A DNA stretch of 64,000 nucleotides from Sesamum alatum. Taxonomy: Eukaryota; Streptophyta; Magnoliopsida; Lamiales; Pedaliaceae. Each line of letters begins with the position of its first letter. Position 1 is the first letter of the stretch. Under the pieces are notes generated by a model. It was not told the origin of the DNA and searched no databases. It saw only the letters and a list, made by a program, of their open reading frames with translations. The position numbers and the translations under genes are program-made. Of the stretch, positions 36,661 to 47,884 are shown piece after piece. Location of the stretch: the NCBI GenBank assembly GCA_034509735.1, contig JACGWO010000011.1:26396979-26460978 (forward strand), read 5' to 3'.

Positions 36661-37519
36661 CCCATGAAGGTCACGTCTTTGCTCATTTTATAGACTGAAA
36701 GTCTTAATAAATTGCCTTCAGCATACTTATCTAGCTATGATAGCTCATACATGGTGGCATGCATATGCTCCACAACTACTTGGATTATGTTTTTACCTGC
36801 TATTTCCAGCACCTGCTTACTACCTATTGCAGCAAGTATGCTTCGCTCCTGCTAATACAACTGCCAACACATAACCTCAAAGCCATCCAGTGCAAGAGCT
36901 ACCTACCCTACTAATGACAGGAAACTGCTAACCAACATGCTCCATCCGCAGGAGGATTATACATAGAAAGGCCATTGGCCGACATTCAAACCTGCTACCT
37001 TGCTGCAGCAGGTGTATTCTTACTTAAGCTCGAAACCTCATAACAGGTTGTATCATCCTTGCATCCCCAGGTATTCCTCATGTAAAACATCTTTTCTGAG
37101 AGCTTGGTTTGTGTCAAACTTTTGCTTACAACAAGCAGTACGAAGCAATTCCATATTTACCATAAGGCTTGAAAGGCCTCCCCCTTTCATTACTTACTTG
37201 CAGGAGAACACCTTATTATGGGGATGTTAGCCCATAAGCCGGGACATTCCCAGCAAATTACTATACTAATATATAGGAAATTAGAAGCATTGCCGCAAGC
37301 ACATTCATTCAAAATAAGCAAACTCCCTCTGGGGAAAAGCAAAAACATTCATAGAAGAAATGAGGAGGAGAAGCAGCATCATCGGCATCAAAGTGCTAGT
37401 AACCAAAGAAAAAAATATCCAAAGCCCACATTTGGGCACTTGCAAAACTCACACAGGAGGTGTCAAATATTCAGCACAAAAATTCAAATTGTTCTTCTTC
37501 TAGGGAAAGGGGGACATGT
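36661..37519 (+). other. E2 spacer before the antisense ORF
   Basis: Non-coding, collinear with the E1 spacer but about 300 bp longer. The extra part (about 37225-37510) has no match in E1 that I can see. Confidence 0.4.
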
Positions 37520-39632
37520 TCATTTACTACCACGGGGAGGCGCGCTTCCTTCACCAGCTGCAATAGGAGGCTCGGATCTCAAGGGGGCCGCATCTTCTGC
37601 CACTTGCCCAGTCACGTCCAGAGACATTGGGTCATCCTCAGCAGGAGGGACCTCTTGCACTGAAATGGGTCCATCATCGTCCTGGTCCGGGGCTGTAGCC
37701 AGGCCTGCATTTTCGTCCAAGAATGAGGCATCAACACTTGCAGAAGGATAACCAAATGCAGCAAATTGCTGGACGCAAGTCTGGAACCCATGAGAGGTAG
37801 TATTTCAGAGCCTTATCCACTAGCAGGCTCTGAAACTTAGGAGTCATAGTATTTCCAGCTAGACGACTCCGCCAAATACCCTCCAACATATCTCGACCCT
37901 CCTCGGTTTCATGGTATTGGCAGATCAGCTAATTCTTTTCCTTTTTAGCCTGCAGGACCGTCTGCTCTAGGCGGAAATGCAGGGCGATGACCTCCTTCCT
38001 CAGATGGCACAGATTGGCGGCATCCTCCTGATGTGTCTCATCACTTTTCTTAACGGCCTCCCTCAACCTGGGATTGGCTTCCTCCAGCTCCTCCACCCTC
38101 TTAAGGGAGCCCTGGAATAAGGAACCTCCCTGCTTCAACCAACTGAACACGCCACCCTCAACACGCACGCCTGCACGACAAAGCAAACCAATCAGGTTAT
38201 ATCATTTCTCAGTTATTACTTTGCACTAACATGCTTGATACAAGAACTTACCCTGCTTAGATAAGTAACGAATAGGCCAAGGGCCTGAGCTCGGGGCAGG
38301 TTGTCTGCATACTTTCTATCTTTGGGTGGCCTGATCCCCTTTAGAAACTCAGCAGAGCAGTTAGGCTCCCCCTCATCTAGCAGCAGGGAGTAGTCTTCCT
38401 ATAGGGTCCAATTAGGAGAGAGCTTTCTCTTTGCCACCCTCTCTTTAGCAGGGCAGAGAGTTACTGCTCGTGTAGCAGGGCGGGGAGCAGGAGGTGCCAG
38501 GGGACCTGGCTAGCCCTTAGCCTTCTTGGTCGGAGTATGGATGGGGTCGGCAGGGTGCTTGCCTTTTGGACCCCCTGTGGAGGCTGAACTTGCAGGGGTA
38601 GATGGAGGACTCTTAGCCTGAGTGCGCCGAGTAAAGGAACCAGCACCAGGAGTCATCGCCTTGTCTTGCAGCAATCTCTGGAACATCCTTCCTACACACA
38701 ACCAATAATCACAAACAAATACATCAATATATATGTTTCTAATTCTTCCCTTGCAGCAAAGAAATAGTAAGGCAAGCTACAAGAGCATATGCCGACAACA
38801 GAATTCATGTTCGCCCCGCCTTAGAGCTCAGGCCAAACTGATGAAGGATAGCAGGGTGTACTATCTTGCGGGGATCAAAAGGAGAAGCATTCAAACATTC
38901 TAATAAGGCCTGAAGCAGTAGGTCGGTTGCGAGCAGAATATTTTAGTTGCTCAGGGGGATTCACAATCCATACTTGAAGGAATCGCCAAGGCTTGGGATA
39001 GGAGATGAAAAAATAATCACGTTTCCACTCCTTCACTGAGGACTCGGTGGACATAAATTGAGCTTCCGTTCGGGAGGTGAAGTAGAACAAGCCCGAACCC
39101 GCTCTCTTAAGCCTGAAGAAAGAATGGAATTGGGTAGCGAAAGGGGTCTCCCCGAGATTTTTACCAGAATATAAAAATCGAACAAGTTAAAGGATTTATG
39201 GACTAGCTGGTTTAGAGGGATATTGAACAGAGTAGCTACCTCGCAGAAGAAAGGGGGAATAGGAAAACGGAGACCTACTTCCAATTGAGCACGGTAAAAG
39301 CACAAAAAGCCAGTCGGGGGGAAGTGTAGGCGAGTAGCAGGATCAGGGACCTAGATCACGTGATCACCAGGTATCCCATACTTACTTCGGACACCCACCA
39401 AGTCCTTCCTAGACCTAAATATACGGAAGGCAACAACCCCAGTCGCAACCAGGAGATCCTCTGTCCACTTCCTGTCCTCCGCCCCCTTACTATTTCCCTC
39501 ATCCTCGCTCTCACCTTCATGACGGGAGGCAGAGTCAGAGGCTGTGGGATTATCGCCTTCATCACCCTAAGCCTCTACCAAGTCAATCAAGACGTCCTCA
39601 ATCGCATCCCTATCTATGCTACTGGTAGACGT
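37520..39632 (-). pseudogene. E2 antisense spliced ORF, broken
   Basis: Counterpart of the E1 antisense gene. Recognisable parts in order: the N-terminus (SSIDRDAIEDVLIDLVEA, with the start codon changed to ACG at 39630-39632), FCEVATLFNIPLNQLV (39175-39260), FYFTSRTEAQFMSTESSVKE, KSPPSTPASSAST, a coiled-coil-like segment (VEELEEANPRLREAV), and an open acidic C-terminus ending at 37520 (APDQDDDGPISVQEVPPAED). The second intron (38251-38171) has the same GTAAGT donor and TGCAG acceptor as E1. The acceptor of the first (TAG at 38694-38692) is also kept, but its donor reads GC. Function unknown; Transposase_28-like by recall. Confidence 0.72.
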
Positions 39633-40218
39633 ATCTACAAGAGAACAGAGGGGAGCAGGGAAGCGTACCTAGACACAAGCAGGGGAAAGTAGGGAATAAC
39701 AAAGAAGAGCCCTAAAAATTGTGAGAACTTGCAAAACACAAATCTTTCTCATAAAAGTATTTGCAGAAGGAGAGATGAAGAATTTTTTTCAAAAATGGGA
39801 ATAAACTTACTCGGTGAAATTTGGAGATTGTAAAATGTGACCTCGCCAAGGAAAGTCTTTATACCCTAGCAACCGAAGAGTCCCATCGGCGCTGGGCTCA
39901 GCCTCTCTCTTCCTCACTTGGCGTCAACGCGCCAATCATGAGCTTTGTGCGCAGGCACGCGCTGTAAGTCTTTTCCACTTCCCCTACTTGTTTTTTTTGT
40001 AATGATTGCCCTGTCTCCTCCTATGCAGATAAGCATAGATCCCTTAAAATCTGCATGTTATCACGTGTATCAACACAACAGGGAGGAAGCATCATAGCAG
40101 GACTTCTCCTGCTGGGGCACCCAGGTACATAGCTCCATTGCTAACCCTTGCAGGACTGCTTATTTCTACTCCACCAGTCCGACAACAAGTCCCGCACTAC
40201 TGCAGTAGGGGCAAGTGA

Positions 40219-40729
40219 TGATGCTCCCTCAAATCCACCGGGCCAGCCAAAGGGCTAGGATTGATTCAAATGACCATATCTCCTCCAATTCAACTCCGAT
40301 TCTCAGGCGGTTTGTTAGGTTAAGAATCTGACTTCCCAAGGTTTCCAATGGTATATGACACTCAACTAAATTTCTCTAAAACTAGGTTCAAAATCAGCTA
40401 TAAAAAGGCTCATTGTGCAATCATTTGCAAGACACTGATTTTGAAGTATCAAGTAACATCTATGCTCTCGTGGCACTCTATTTTCACATGAGTTTTATCT
40501 TCTTTTCAGCTATTTTCAACACATTGTCACACAAAAAGTCACTACAAAAAATCACTTTACCATTAATCTCACTTTCTTCAAGTTTTCCTTTTATTTCATT
40601 TAGTCTAACATTACTGACTTAAACATTGGAGTGCTAACCCCTCCCTGCAGGTTAGTCTCCCCATCAATCTTGGGGATTTTGTGAAGGTCCCTCGACATTT
40701 TGTGGTGTTGCTGCACTCCGTACGCATCA
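40219..40729 (+). repeat. E2 3' LTR, internally deleted
   Basis: 511 bp against 801 bp for the 5' LTR. The ends TGATGCTCCCTC and GTACGCATCA are intact. About 290 bp are missing after ggctagga (around 40260). The TATA box is kept near 40399. Confidence 0.88.
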
Positions 40730-40771
40730 ATTTTAAAATATAATATCCAAATCAAAATATGGATCTAAAAT

Positions 40772-41003
40772 AGGGCAAATTACATTAGCATCGAGATTAG
40801 ATTTAATTATTAAAATAACCTCTAACATTTGCAAAATTAAAGTAGATAACCTAAGAAGGTGTTGGTGTATTTTAACTGAGGAGGCATTTTTATGAAATTT
40901 TACCTCTGAATAGGAGATGTATTTGTAGTTACAACTATAATCTCAAAGGTTTCATTATAGTTCTGCAAAATGCAGAGGGTATTTGTGTAATTAGACATAT
41001 TCT
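40772..41003. repeat. Likely TIR element remnant
   Basis: Begins gggcaaattacattagc and ends with agggtatttgtgtaattaga, an approximate inverted pair in the style of the GGGTAAATTACA family. Non-coding. Identity uncertain. Confidence 0.35.
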
Positions 41004-41014
41004 CTAATAATGAC

Positions 41015-41047
<33 letters not shown>

Positions 41048-41539
41048 TCTCGAAACCCTAACTCTAGCGACCAGGAGAGTAGAAGATCGTCGGGGCTGAG
41101 TATGATGAAGGAGAGAATGTATCTGCAACCTTCAACTTCATTCAATTTTTTAACCTTGTTGAACGTGTATTTGGGGAAATAGACGAGGCCAGTTTTGCGG
41201 GTTCAGCGAGGACGCTGGACTGAGAGGTATTGCCATCATTCACAAGTTGTTTCGATTGAAAGTCAACTAGGGACTCAATAATAAACTGAAATTCCAGATA
41301 AGCATTTAAACCCTAGGGTTTCTGAAAATGACGGCGCTTCCAGCGAGGGAGCAACCGCAACTGAGGATGATGATTGATCATCCTCCTTGGACCATTTTGA
41401 ATCATGTATACAAATATCAGACTGGAAGAATGCTTCTCACGTGCCATTTGATATTTTCATTATGAGGTTAAGTTAAACCCTAATTCTCATGCAGACATGG
41501 TAGTAGAAGATTTCACGAAGTCAACAAGGCGTACACTCA

Positions 41540-42480
41540 ATTATGCTCCACCAGATCTATAGAATGGAGAAATTGTAGTTCGTTCTACGATGTTTATGAT
41601 GGAAATTGGAGCACAACAATGGCAACCGACTGGGGTAGGATATTTTTTGGTTAAGAATTATTTCCACCATCTAAGGCATTTGTAAAGTCCTCATGGCCTA
41701 GCTCAATGGATGTCATTTCAACCACAAATGGATTTTACTTTTTCCACAAACTGTGGCGCTGAAGAAATTATTGAAAGAGGACCCTCGCTCTTTCAAGGCC
41801 AGGTTGTGATGCTTCAAAAATGGGAGCCACGACATGGTGCTAAAGAAACTTGCGCATACCTTGGTCTCAGTAGGTTTAAATTCCAAAGTCGACCTATTGA
41901 GTATTACATTGATGAAGGCTTGAGTGGGGTTGCTAGTGGGGTTGGTAAACCTCTATATCAGGGTACTATTACCAAAAGCGTTGCACGTCTCGATTATGCT
42001 AGGGTTTGTGTCATGCTAGATTAAGCTTCTAGACTCCCCAAGCATTTGGTAGTGATGATGTCTTCTGAAGATGGGAGTTGTACCCCTTTATAAGGTTGAT
42101 GTTGAGGAAAGGTTACCCAATTGATGTGCGCAATGTCGTCCTCTTGGTCGCACAGAGGAAACTTCCAACTAGAGGAAAAGGTCTGGTGCTAAGCCCCAAG
42201 TACCTATTCGAGTCTATGTCCAGAAACCAAATGTTGCTAAGAAGGATCAAGCTTATACCTCTTTGTCCCCCTTCATAAGAATGTTGTTGCAACTCTAGTC
42301 ATCAAGAGACCTCTTTCTTTGGAGTAGAAGTATACGGATATCCCTATTGATGTGGGGTAAGGGAAGGAATTGGTGGTTTACAACCTGTTTGAGATTCTGC
42401 AGGACTATGTTGAGCTAGATGAATCTATTAGTGTCAGTTAGGGCTCTAAAGAATGCAACCCTATTGAGGTCCCTCATGAT
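41540..42480 (+). pseudogene. LINE ORF1 (DUF4283-like), broken
   Basis: Fragments WQPTGVGYFLVKNYFHHL and, in an open part (41710-42021), RGPSLFQGQVVMLQKWEP and GLSGVASGVGKPLYQGTITK match the DUF4283 domain of plant LINE ORF1 proteins as I remember it. Family members continue with a CCHC zinc knuckle; only an unclear remnant follows here. Confidence 0.75.
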
Positions 42481-44320
42481 TAAGCCGACTAGTTGGAATG
42501 TGAGGAGTCTCAATAAGCAAGACTACCAGTGTGCAGTTGCCACATTTATTCAGGAATTTGATTTATAGGTGGTAGGACTGATAGAGACTAGAGTGAGATT
42601 ATAGAATGCTAATTCAATCTAATAAGCAATTTGTAGGAATTGGCGTCGATTTTCAGATTATACAAGTGAGTTTGGAAATAGAAGGTTGGCTTGGAATGAT
42701 TTGGAGGTGCATTGCAGGATCACTTAAAGAAGGCAGCATAGGCACAATTATGCCTCTTTTGTCTATGTAGCGAACAATGTACGTACAAGGAGGGACCTGT
42801 GGGCTAATTTGATTAGACTAGCAACTGCAATAGAGGAGCAATATTGGCTAATTTTGGGTGCTTCAATGTGGTACTAGACAACAGTGAGATATGTGGCCAA
42901 GCCACTAAACAACCTAAGTCAATGAAGGAGTTTGTTGCTTGTTTGGATCATATAGACCTCACATCTCTGCCATTCAATAGACTGCAATTTAGCTGGTATA
43001 ACTGTAGTGTTGGGCCTATAAGTTTGTGGAGTAGGCTAGATAGGAGGCTTGGTAACCACTGTTGGTTTGCTACTTGATCAACCACATCTTATTTGTGCAC
43101 AACTCAGAGAACATTAGACCACTATTCCTTTATCCTAACTAGTCAGCACCAGAGTGGGGCATTTACAAAGATTTCAGATTTGACAATTTATTGGCATATG
43201 AGGAAGGATTCTTTCAAGCAGCTACACATGTATGTGCGTATCATATATATGGCCTGCCTATTTGTTTTGTTGTTCAAAAACTCAAATTGCTAAAACCAAT
43301 TTTGAGACATATAAGGAGAAGGAAATCTGACATTGAATGTTCAACTTGCTTCTAAGTACTTAATAGCAATTCAGAATATGTAGCAGTTCCTAGAGTAATT
43401 CTATTGCAAAAAGGTTGAGAAAATGTGCAATCTGGTCTATGTGAAGGTAGTGGCACAAGAGTAGGAGATATTGAAGCGAAGAGCAAAGATGAACTGGTTA
43501 CGAGATGGCGACCAATGTTTTTTTCAAGAAAGTGGCAATTAGAAGAGCTAAGCAAAGAGTGTCCAACTTTACATTGAATTTGGTACCTTACAGAGGGATC
43601 AACACTTGATACAACAAGTAGTGGTGTTATGGGGGGCATCAGAGCACATGGACATAAATCTACAGGCCTAGGACCACATATGACAAGCAAACTAAGTGTT
43701 GAGGAATCTGAGGCTTTATTAAAACTAATTGTTGATTTAGAGATTTGGGATATTGTTTTTTCTATAGCAGATGATAAGATCCCTGGCCAGATGGATTATA
43801 GCCTGTTCCACAAGAAAGCTTGGTTTGTAGTGGGGGCAAGAAGTCACATATGCAATTAAGAATTTCTTTTAGTCGAGGAAGTTGTTAAAGCAAGTCAATG
43901 CCACATTGCTTGTTTTGGTACCTAAGGTACAGATACCCAATATAGTTGTGGATTTCCTGCCCATATCATGTTGTAATATTCTTTACAAGATCATTTCTAA
44001 AGTGATGGTTGAGTGAATGAAAGTTTTGCTTGATCAATTAGTTAGTGTGAGCCAGGATGCCTTCATTCCAGGGAGAAGGATCAATGACAATATTCTGCTA
44101 GCTCAAGAGCTGATTCATGTGTATAATTAGAACCATTTACCTCTTAGATGTGTTCTAAAGGTTTACATACGGAAAACATATGATACAGTTTCTTGGGATT
44201 TCTTGACTGTTGCACTGAAGCTATATGGGTTCCCTGACAGATTTGTTAAGTAGATAACATAATGTGTGACTACTCCAACGTATTTAGTGGTGCTTAATGG
44301 CCAGCCTGATCCGGGTGGCG
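42475..44320 (+). pseudogene. LINE ORF2 (endonuclease and partial RT), broken
   Basis: The endonuclease begins near SWNVRSLNKQDYQ (about 42495) and continues with VVLDNSEICGQATKQPKSM, LTSLPFNRLQFSWYNCS and LWSRLDRRLGNHCW (42844-43075). RT fragments include VPKVQIPNIVVDFLPIS (the conserved RPIS region), SQDAFIPGRRINDNILLAQE and DTVSWDFL, ending at VVLNGQP. The YADD catalytic region is absent. Multiple frameshifts and stops. Confidence 0.78.
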
Positions 44321-44360
44321 TATTTAGTGGTGCTTAATGGCCAGCCTGATCCGGGTGGCG
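44281..44360. repeat. Perfect 40-bp tandem duplication at the LINE break
   Basis: The 40 bases starting tatttagtggtgcttaatgg and ending ccgggtggcg occur twice in a row without a mismatch. The unit spans the LINE/next-repeat junction. Confidence 0.97.
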
Positions 44361-45072
44361 GGTAGCGATCCTTGATGACGTCTGTGCTTGACTGATTCGG
44401 GTAGCGGATAGCGGATAACGATCTTTGGTGACGTCTAAGTTAGCATCTCCACCTGTCACCTGGAAAGTAAGAGTACCTGAGAAGAGAGCAAACGTGAGCC
44501 TAGCCGGGATCGTCCCCGGCGAAGACCCTCCGATGCTTAAGTCAGGTCAAACTCGAGATGAAAAAAATACGATCTAGGTAGAATGATAGGTCGAATGCTA
44601 TCCAAAATGTCTTACCATTAATGCGGTGGAACATGAGTATTTATAGAGTCAAGTGCGTGTACTTGCCTGGTCCACGTGGCGTCATCTCAAGCCTTCAGCT
44701 GTCAGGAGACCAACAGTCTAGATCTCGGGTCCTCTTGTTCGGGTTTCGGGTCGCATATCCGGGTCGGGTCGCGGGTAGCAACCCGACCGTGTTGGGGCCA
44801 TCAGGCCCATATGCAATTTTAACCTCTTTTTGAGGGTATTTATGTATTTTCAGCATACATGGGGTACTACCCCTATCATTAGTCCCCCACTTCTTATAGT
44901 GCAAGTTATTGCACTGGAAGAAGTTGAACAGGCATCATGTGATCAATCGCGTCTTCGTGTTATTATGATGATCTTCCCATTTCTGATAACTTGAGAAGTC
45001 ATTTGCCCATTTTGCTAAAACCTTCTACCTTGACCTCTCATGGCGGGGTTTAACTTGAAGAAATTTTTCTGA
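44361..45072. repeat. Unclassified interspersed repeat, GC-rich left part
   Basis: Contains imperfect direct repeats (cgggtagcg...gatgacgtct at 44376-44383 and 44399-44435) and the phrase gaccctccgatgcttaagtc, which I recall as widespread in plant repeats. No coding content. It ends where the minisatellite begins. Confidence 0.4.
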
Positions 45073-45655
45073 GATAATAACGCGACCTCATGGGAGGTAC
45101 GCGACCTTTTTGAAGATAAATCTCTTTTCAAATGATAACGCGACCTCGCGGGAGGTACGCGACCTTGAACATAAACATTTTCGAATAATAACGCAACCTC
45201 GTGGGAGGTACGCGACCTTGAACATAAACTTTTTTAGATAATAACCCGACCTCGGGGGAGGTACGCGACCTTGAAGAGAAATTTTTCCAGATAATAACGC
45301 GACCTCACGGGAGGTGCGCGACCTTGAAGATAAATCTCAGACAATAACGCGACCTCGCGGGAGGAGGTACACGACCTTGAACGTAAATATTTCAGATAAT
45401 AACGCGACCTCGGGGAGGTACGCGACCTTGAACATAAACTTTCAGATAATAATGCGACCTCGCGGGAGGTACGCGACCTTGAACATAAATCTTTTTTGGA
45501 TAATAACGCGACGTCACGGGAGGTACGCGACCTTGAAGATAAATCTTTCAGATAATAACGCGACCTCGCGGGAGGTACGCGACCTTAAACAAACTTTTCA
45601 AATAATTACGCGACCTCGCGGGAGGTACGCGACCTTGAACATAAACTTTTCAAAT
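45073..45655. repeat. Minisatellite, about 52-bp unit, 11 copies
   Basis: Eleven units, each with ATAACGCGACCTCGCGGGAG followed by gtacgcgaccttgaa and an AT-rich spacer. Units vary from about 49 to 58 bp with point changes at CpG positions. Each core is self-complementary (ACCTC-GCGG-GAGGT). Confidence 0.95.
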
Positions 45656-45825
45656 CGTTTTAAGGTAATTTTTCACAAATCACTTAAAAATCACTTGAGA
45701 CGATCAGTTTCAGGTCGTTTTGAGGTGATCTTTCACAGATCACTTGAGACGATCTTTTTCAGGTCGTTTTGAGATTATCATTTGAGGTGATCTTTTTCAG
45801 ATCGTTTTGAGGTTTAGTAGTTTAA
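45656..45825. repeat. Second tandem repeat, about 50-bp unit, three copies
   Basis: Three or so units of a different sequence (ttcaggtcgttttgaggtga, cagatcacttgagacgatct). It directly follows the first minisatellite. Internal words are partly self-complementary. Confidence 0.75.
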
Positions 45826-47341
45826 TACCTTTTGGGCACTCTAGTTGTTATAGATGCAATTGAAATGCTTCAAAGCGTTATCCCACCACGGACATGACTG
45901 TCTCAGATGGATAACCCCAAGCGTTGCTTCTCTAACGGTACCCACACCATGGATGCGCATCGGCATTTGAATCTATGCTAGTATATTCAAATCCTAACTT
46001 CGAAATCTCTTAAACATTTGAGGGCTAACACAATATAATTGTGTGTATATAGGTGTAGAATTTTCACCTTCAATTCTATTGATTAGAACAAGAAGGAAAT
46101 CTGAAATGTGTGGTAATAAAACCCTAGGGCAAAATTAATGAGAGAGTAAAAGAGATGAGAGTGAATGATTTCTTGGCTTCTAAAGACCATACCAATGGCC
46201 AACCTATATATAGGGGTGTAGTGCTTCGTCTAAAAGGGTTAATATGTGGTGAGGGTTTGAATTTAGAATTCTATTCAAATGCAAACTCTTTTATTTAGCT
46301 AGTAAGTATTTATTTTCCACCACAAATTAATTCTCCATATTTTTTCCCTTCAATTTAATTGCAAAAAAAATATTTTCTTATCATACACGAAAATGTCTAG
46401 GGATTGGTTCATGGAAAAAGTAAATTTAATTTAATTCCCAACCAAATTCAAATTCCATCAATTAATTTATGTCTCACGAAAACTAAATAAGGAACAAATT
46501 AATTGATCACGTCAATTAATTTTATGTTTCCCTTTTGAGCTTGTCTAATCAAATTAGACATGTACCAATTTAATTCTATTTTCCCCTTTTTCCCTTTTAG
46601 GTGAAGGTGACGAACCGTTTGACAGTGAATGTCATGCAAGTAAGGCCCTTTCATCAACTATCTCCTGATTAAGTCCAAGGCATGGATTTTTAGTCGAAAC
46701 TTTGTTGACTCAATAACTATGGATCACTTCCTTCTACTTATTGATAAGATGATCAACCCAGAAAATCCTATGCCTAGTTCCCATATCGCCTGGGCCAAGG
46801 ACTTGTTAATCAAGAAACAGTAAAAAGTATAGAAGTTCTCCTATTTATTAAGATAGGTTGATGAATCCTTGACGCATCACTAATTGATTTTCATGTTAGA
46901 TGGGTTTGAATCCAATATGTCTCATTTATGATCACCTCGATAATTTGGAGATAAATCAAAGCACAAGGGATCTTATATAACATCACAATGGTGTCTCAAG
47001 TCTAAGAACTAATCTTGCACTATCGCGTAAAAAAAAATTAATTCGACGTTGTCACTCTAATAAAGAATTCCTTATGGAGCCATCCAGTGAACTTGTTCTC
47101 AACAAACACCCTCACACACACATTAGTGTCTCCACACCAACGTCCATGAAATGAGACGTCCCCTCAAGGACGTGTGTCATATGAACATTAAGCCTATATG
47201 GGATCAATGATATGCTCCATCTCGTTGATCCTTGGCTTGGAACATTTAAGTCCAAAACCTTGTAAGCATATTTCATGATCACCATCATATGTGTAACCAT
47301 ACCCCATAGTCATTTATGGCCTATAGACTTGATTCTATTAT
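45826..47341. repeat. Unclassified repeat DNA, probably a minus-strand transposon remnant
   Basis: No coding region is recognisable. The phrases around 46170-46230 (ttctaaagaccataccaatg) and 46980-47300 feel like common plant dispersed repeats, but I cannot name the family from memory. Confidence 0.35.
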
Positions 47342-47342
47342 G

Positions 47343-47419
<77 letters not shown>
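47342..47419. repeat. (AAT)n microsatellite
   Basis: About 25 trinucleotide units with two interruptions (aatact). It sits at the left edge of the old hAT copy; the young copy has a short related run at 51090-51104. Confidence 0.95.
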
Positions 47420-47884
47420 ACTAGAATTCTGTATAAATTTATTATAAAAGTTCTGATAACTCATAAATTGATATTCAAGACAATAATAACAATTACAATA
47501 TTTTTTTATTGGTATTGTATAATGTATATGTATACACATGTAAAGAAAATAACTTAGCCAACTAATACTTAATTATTGATAATCTTCTATATATTTTATA
47601 CAATTAACAAATACAAGAACTTAAAATATGATGATATACAATTAATAAATGCAAGAAGTTAAAATAGATGATATCATCATATTGACATAAGGACTTTTTC
47701 ACAATCTTATTCATAAAGATAAAATTATTAAAAAAATTTAATATTTATTTTTATTACTCTTTAGTAAATATATAACCATGTATAAACATTTACTTTTTAC
47801 ACAATAATTGATATATGATATCTTTAAAGTTATGCTAATTACGTTCCAATTAAACAAATACTAGATATACAAATAAAAATAAAA

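Larger units (their letters stand above)
30106..40729 (+). mobile_element. Ty3/gypsy LTR retrotransposon E2 (Tat-like), degenerate
   Basis: Same layout as E1: 5' LTR 30106-30906, gag, pol, minisatellite, antisense spliced ORF, and a shortened 3' LTR 40219-40729. The flanks are tttta on the left and (a)tttta on the right, so a 5-bp duplication is likely with one base uncertain. E2 is diverged from E1 along its whole length yet collinear with it. It keeps the protease active site and RT box that E1 has lost, but its integrase and the start of its antisense ORF are damaged. Confidence 0.92.
41330..44320 (+). mobile_element. Degenerate L1-like LINE, 3' truncated
   Basis: The order is ORF1 with a DUF4283-type domain (41540-42030), an endonuclease/phosphatase domain (about 42475-43075), then the start of a reverse transcriptase (about 43480-44320) that stops after YLVVLNGQP. 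All parts are on the plus strand with many stops and indels. The C-terminal half of RT, the 3' UTR and the poly(A) tail are missing, because another repeat begins at about 44310. A TC/CTCTGT-rich stretch at 41011-41048 precedes it and may be part of its 5' UTR. Confidence 0.82.

Noticed and set aside
41011..41048. TC/CTCTGT-rich run as a core promoter of a host gene
   Set aside because: It directly precedes the decayed LINE, and no host coding region follows on the plus strand.
45073..45655. Regular repeats with hairpin cores as a CRISPR array
   Set aside because: The DNA is a plant nuclear genome, the spacers are near-identical rather than unique, and there are no cas genes.
45314..45772. 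152-codon plus-strand frame (repeated DNNATSGRYATLNIN)
   Set aside because: It is a translation of the minisatellite. The repeat length is not a constant multiple of three and there is no start context or domain.
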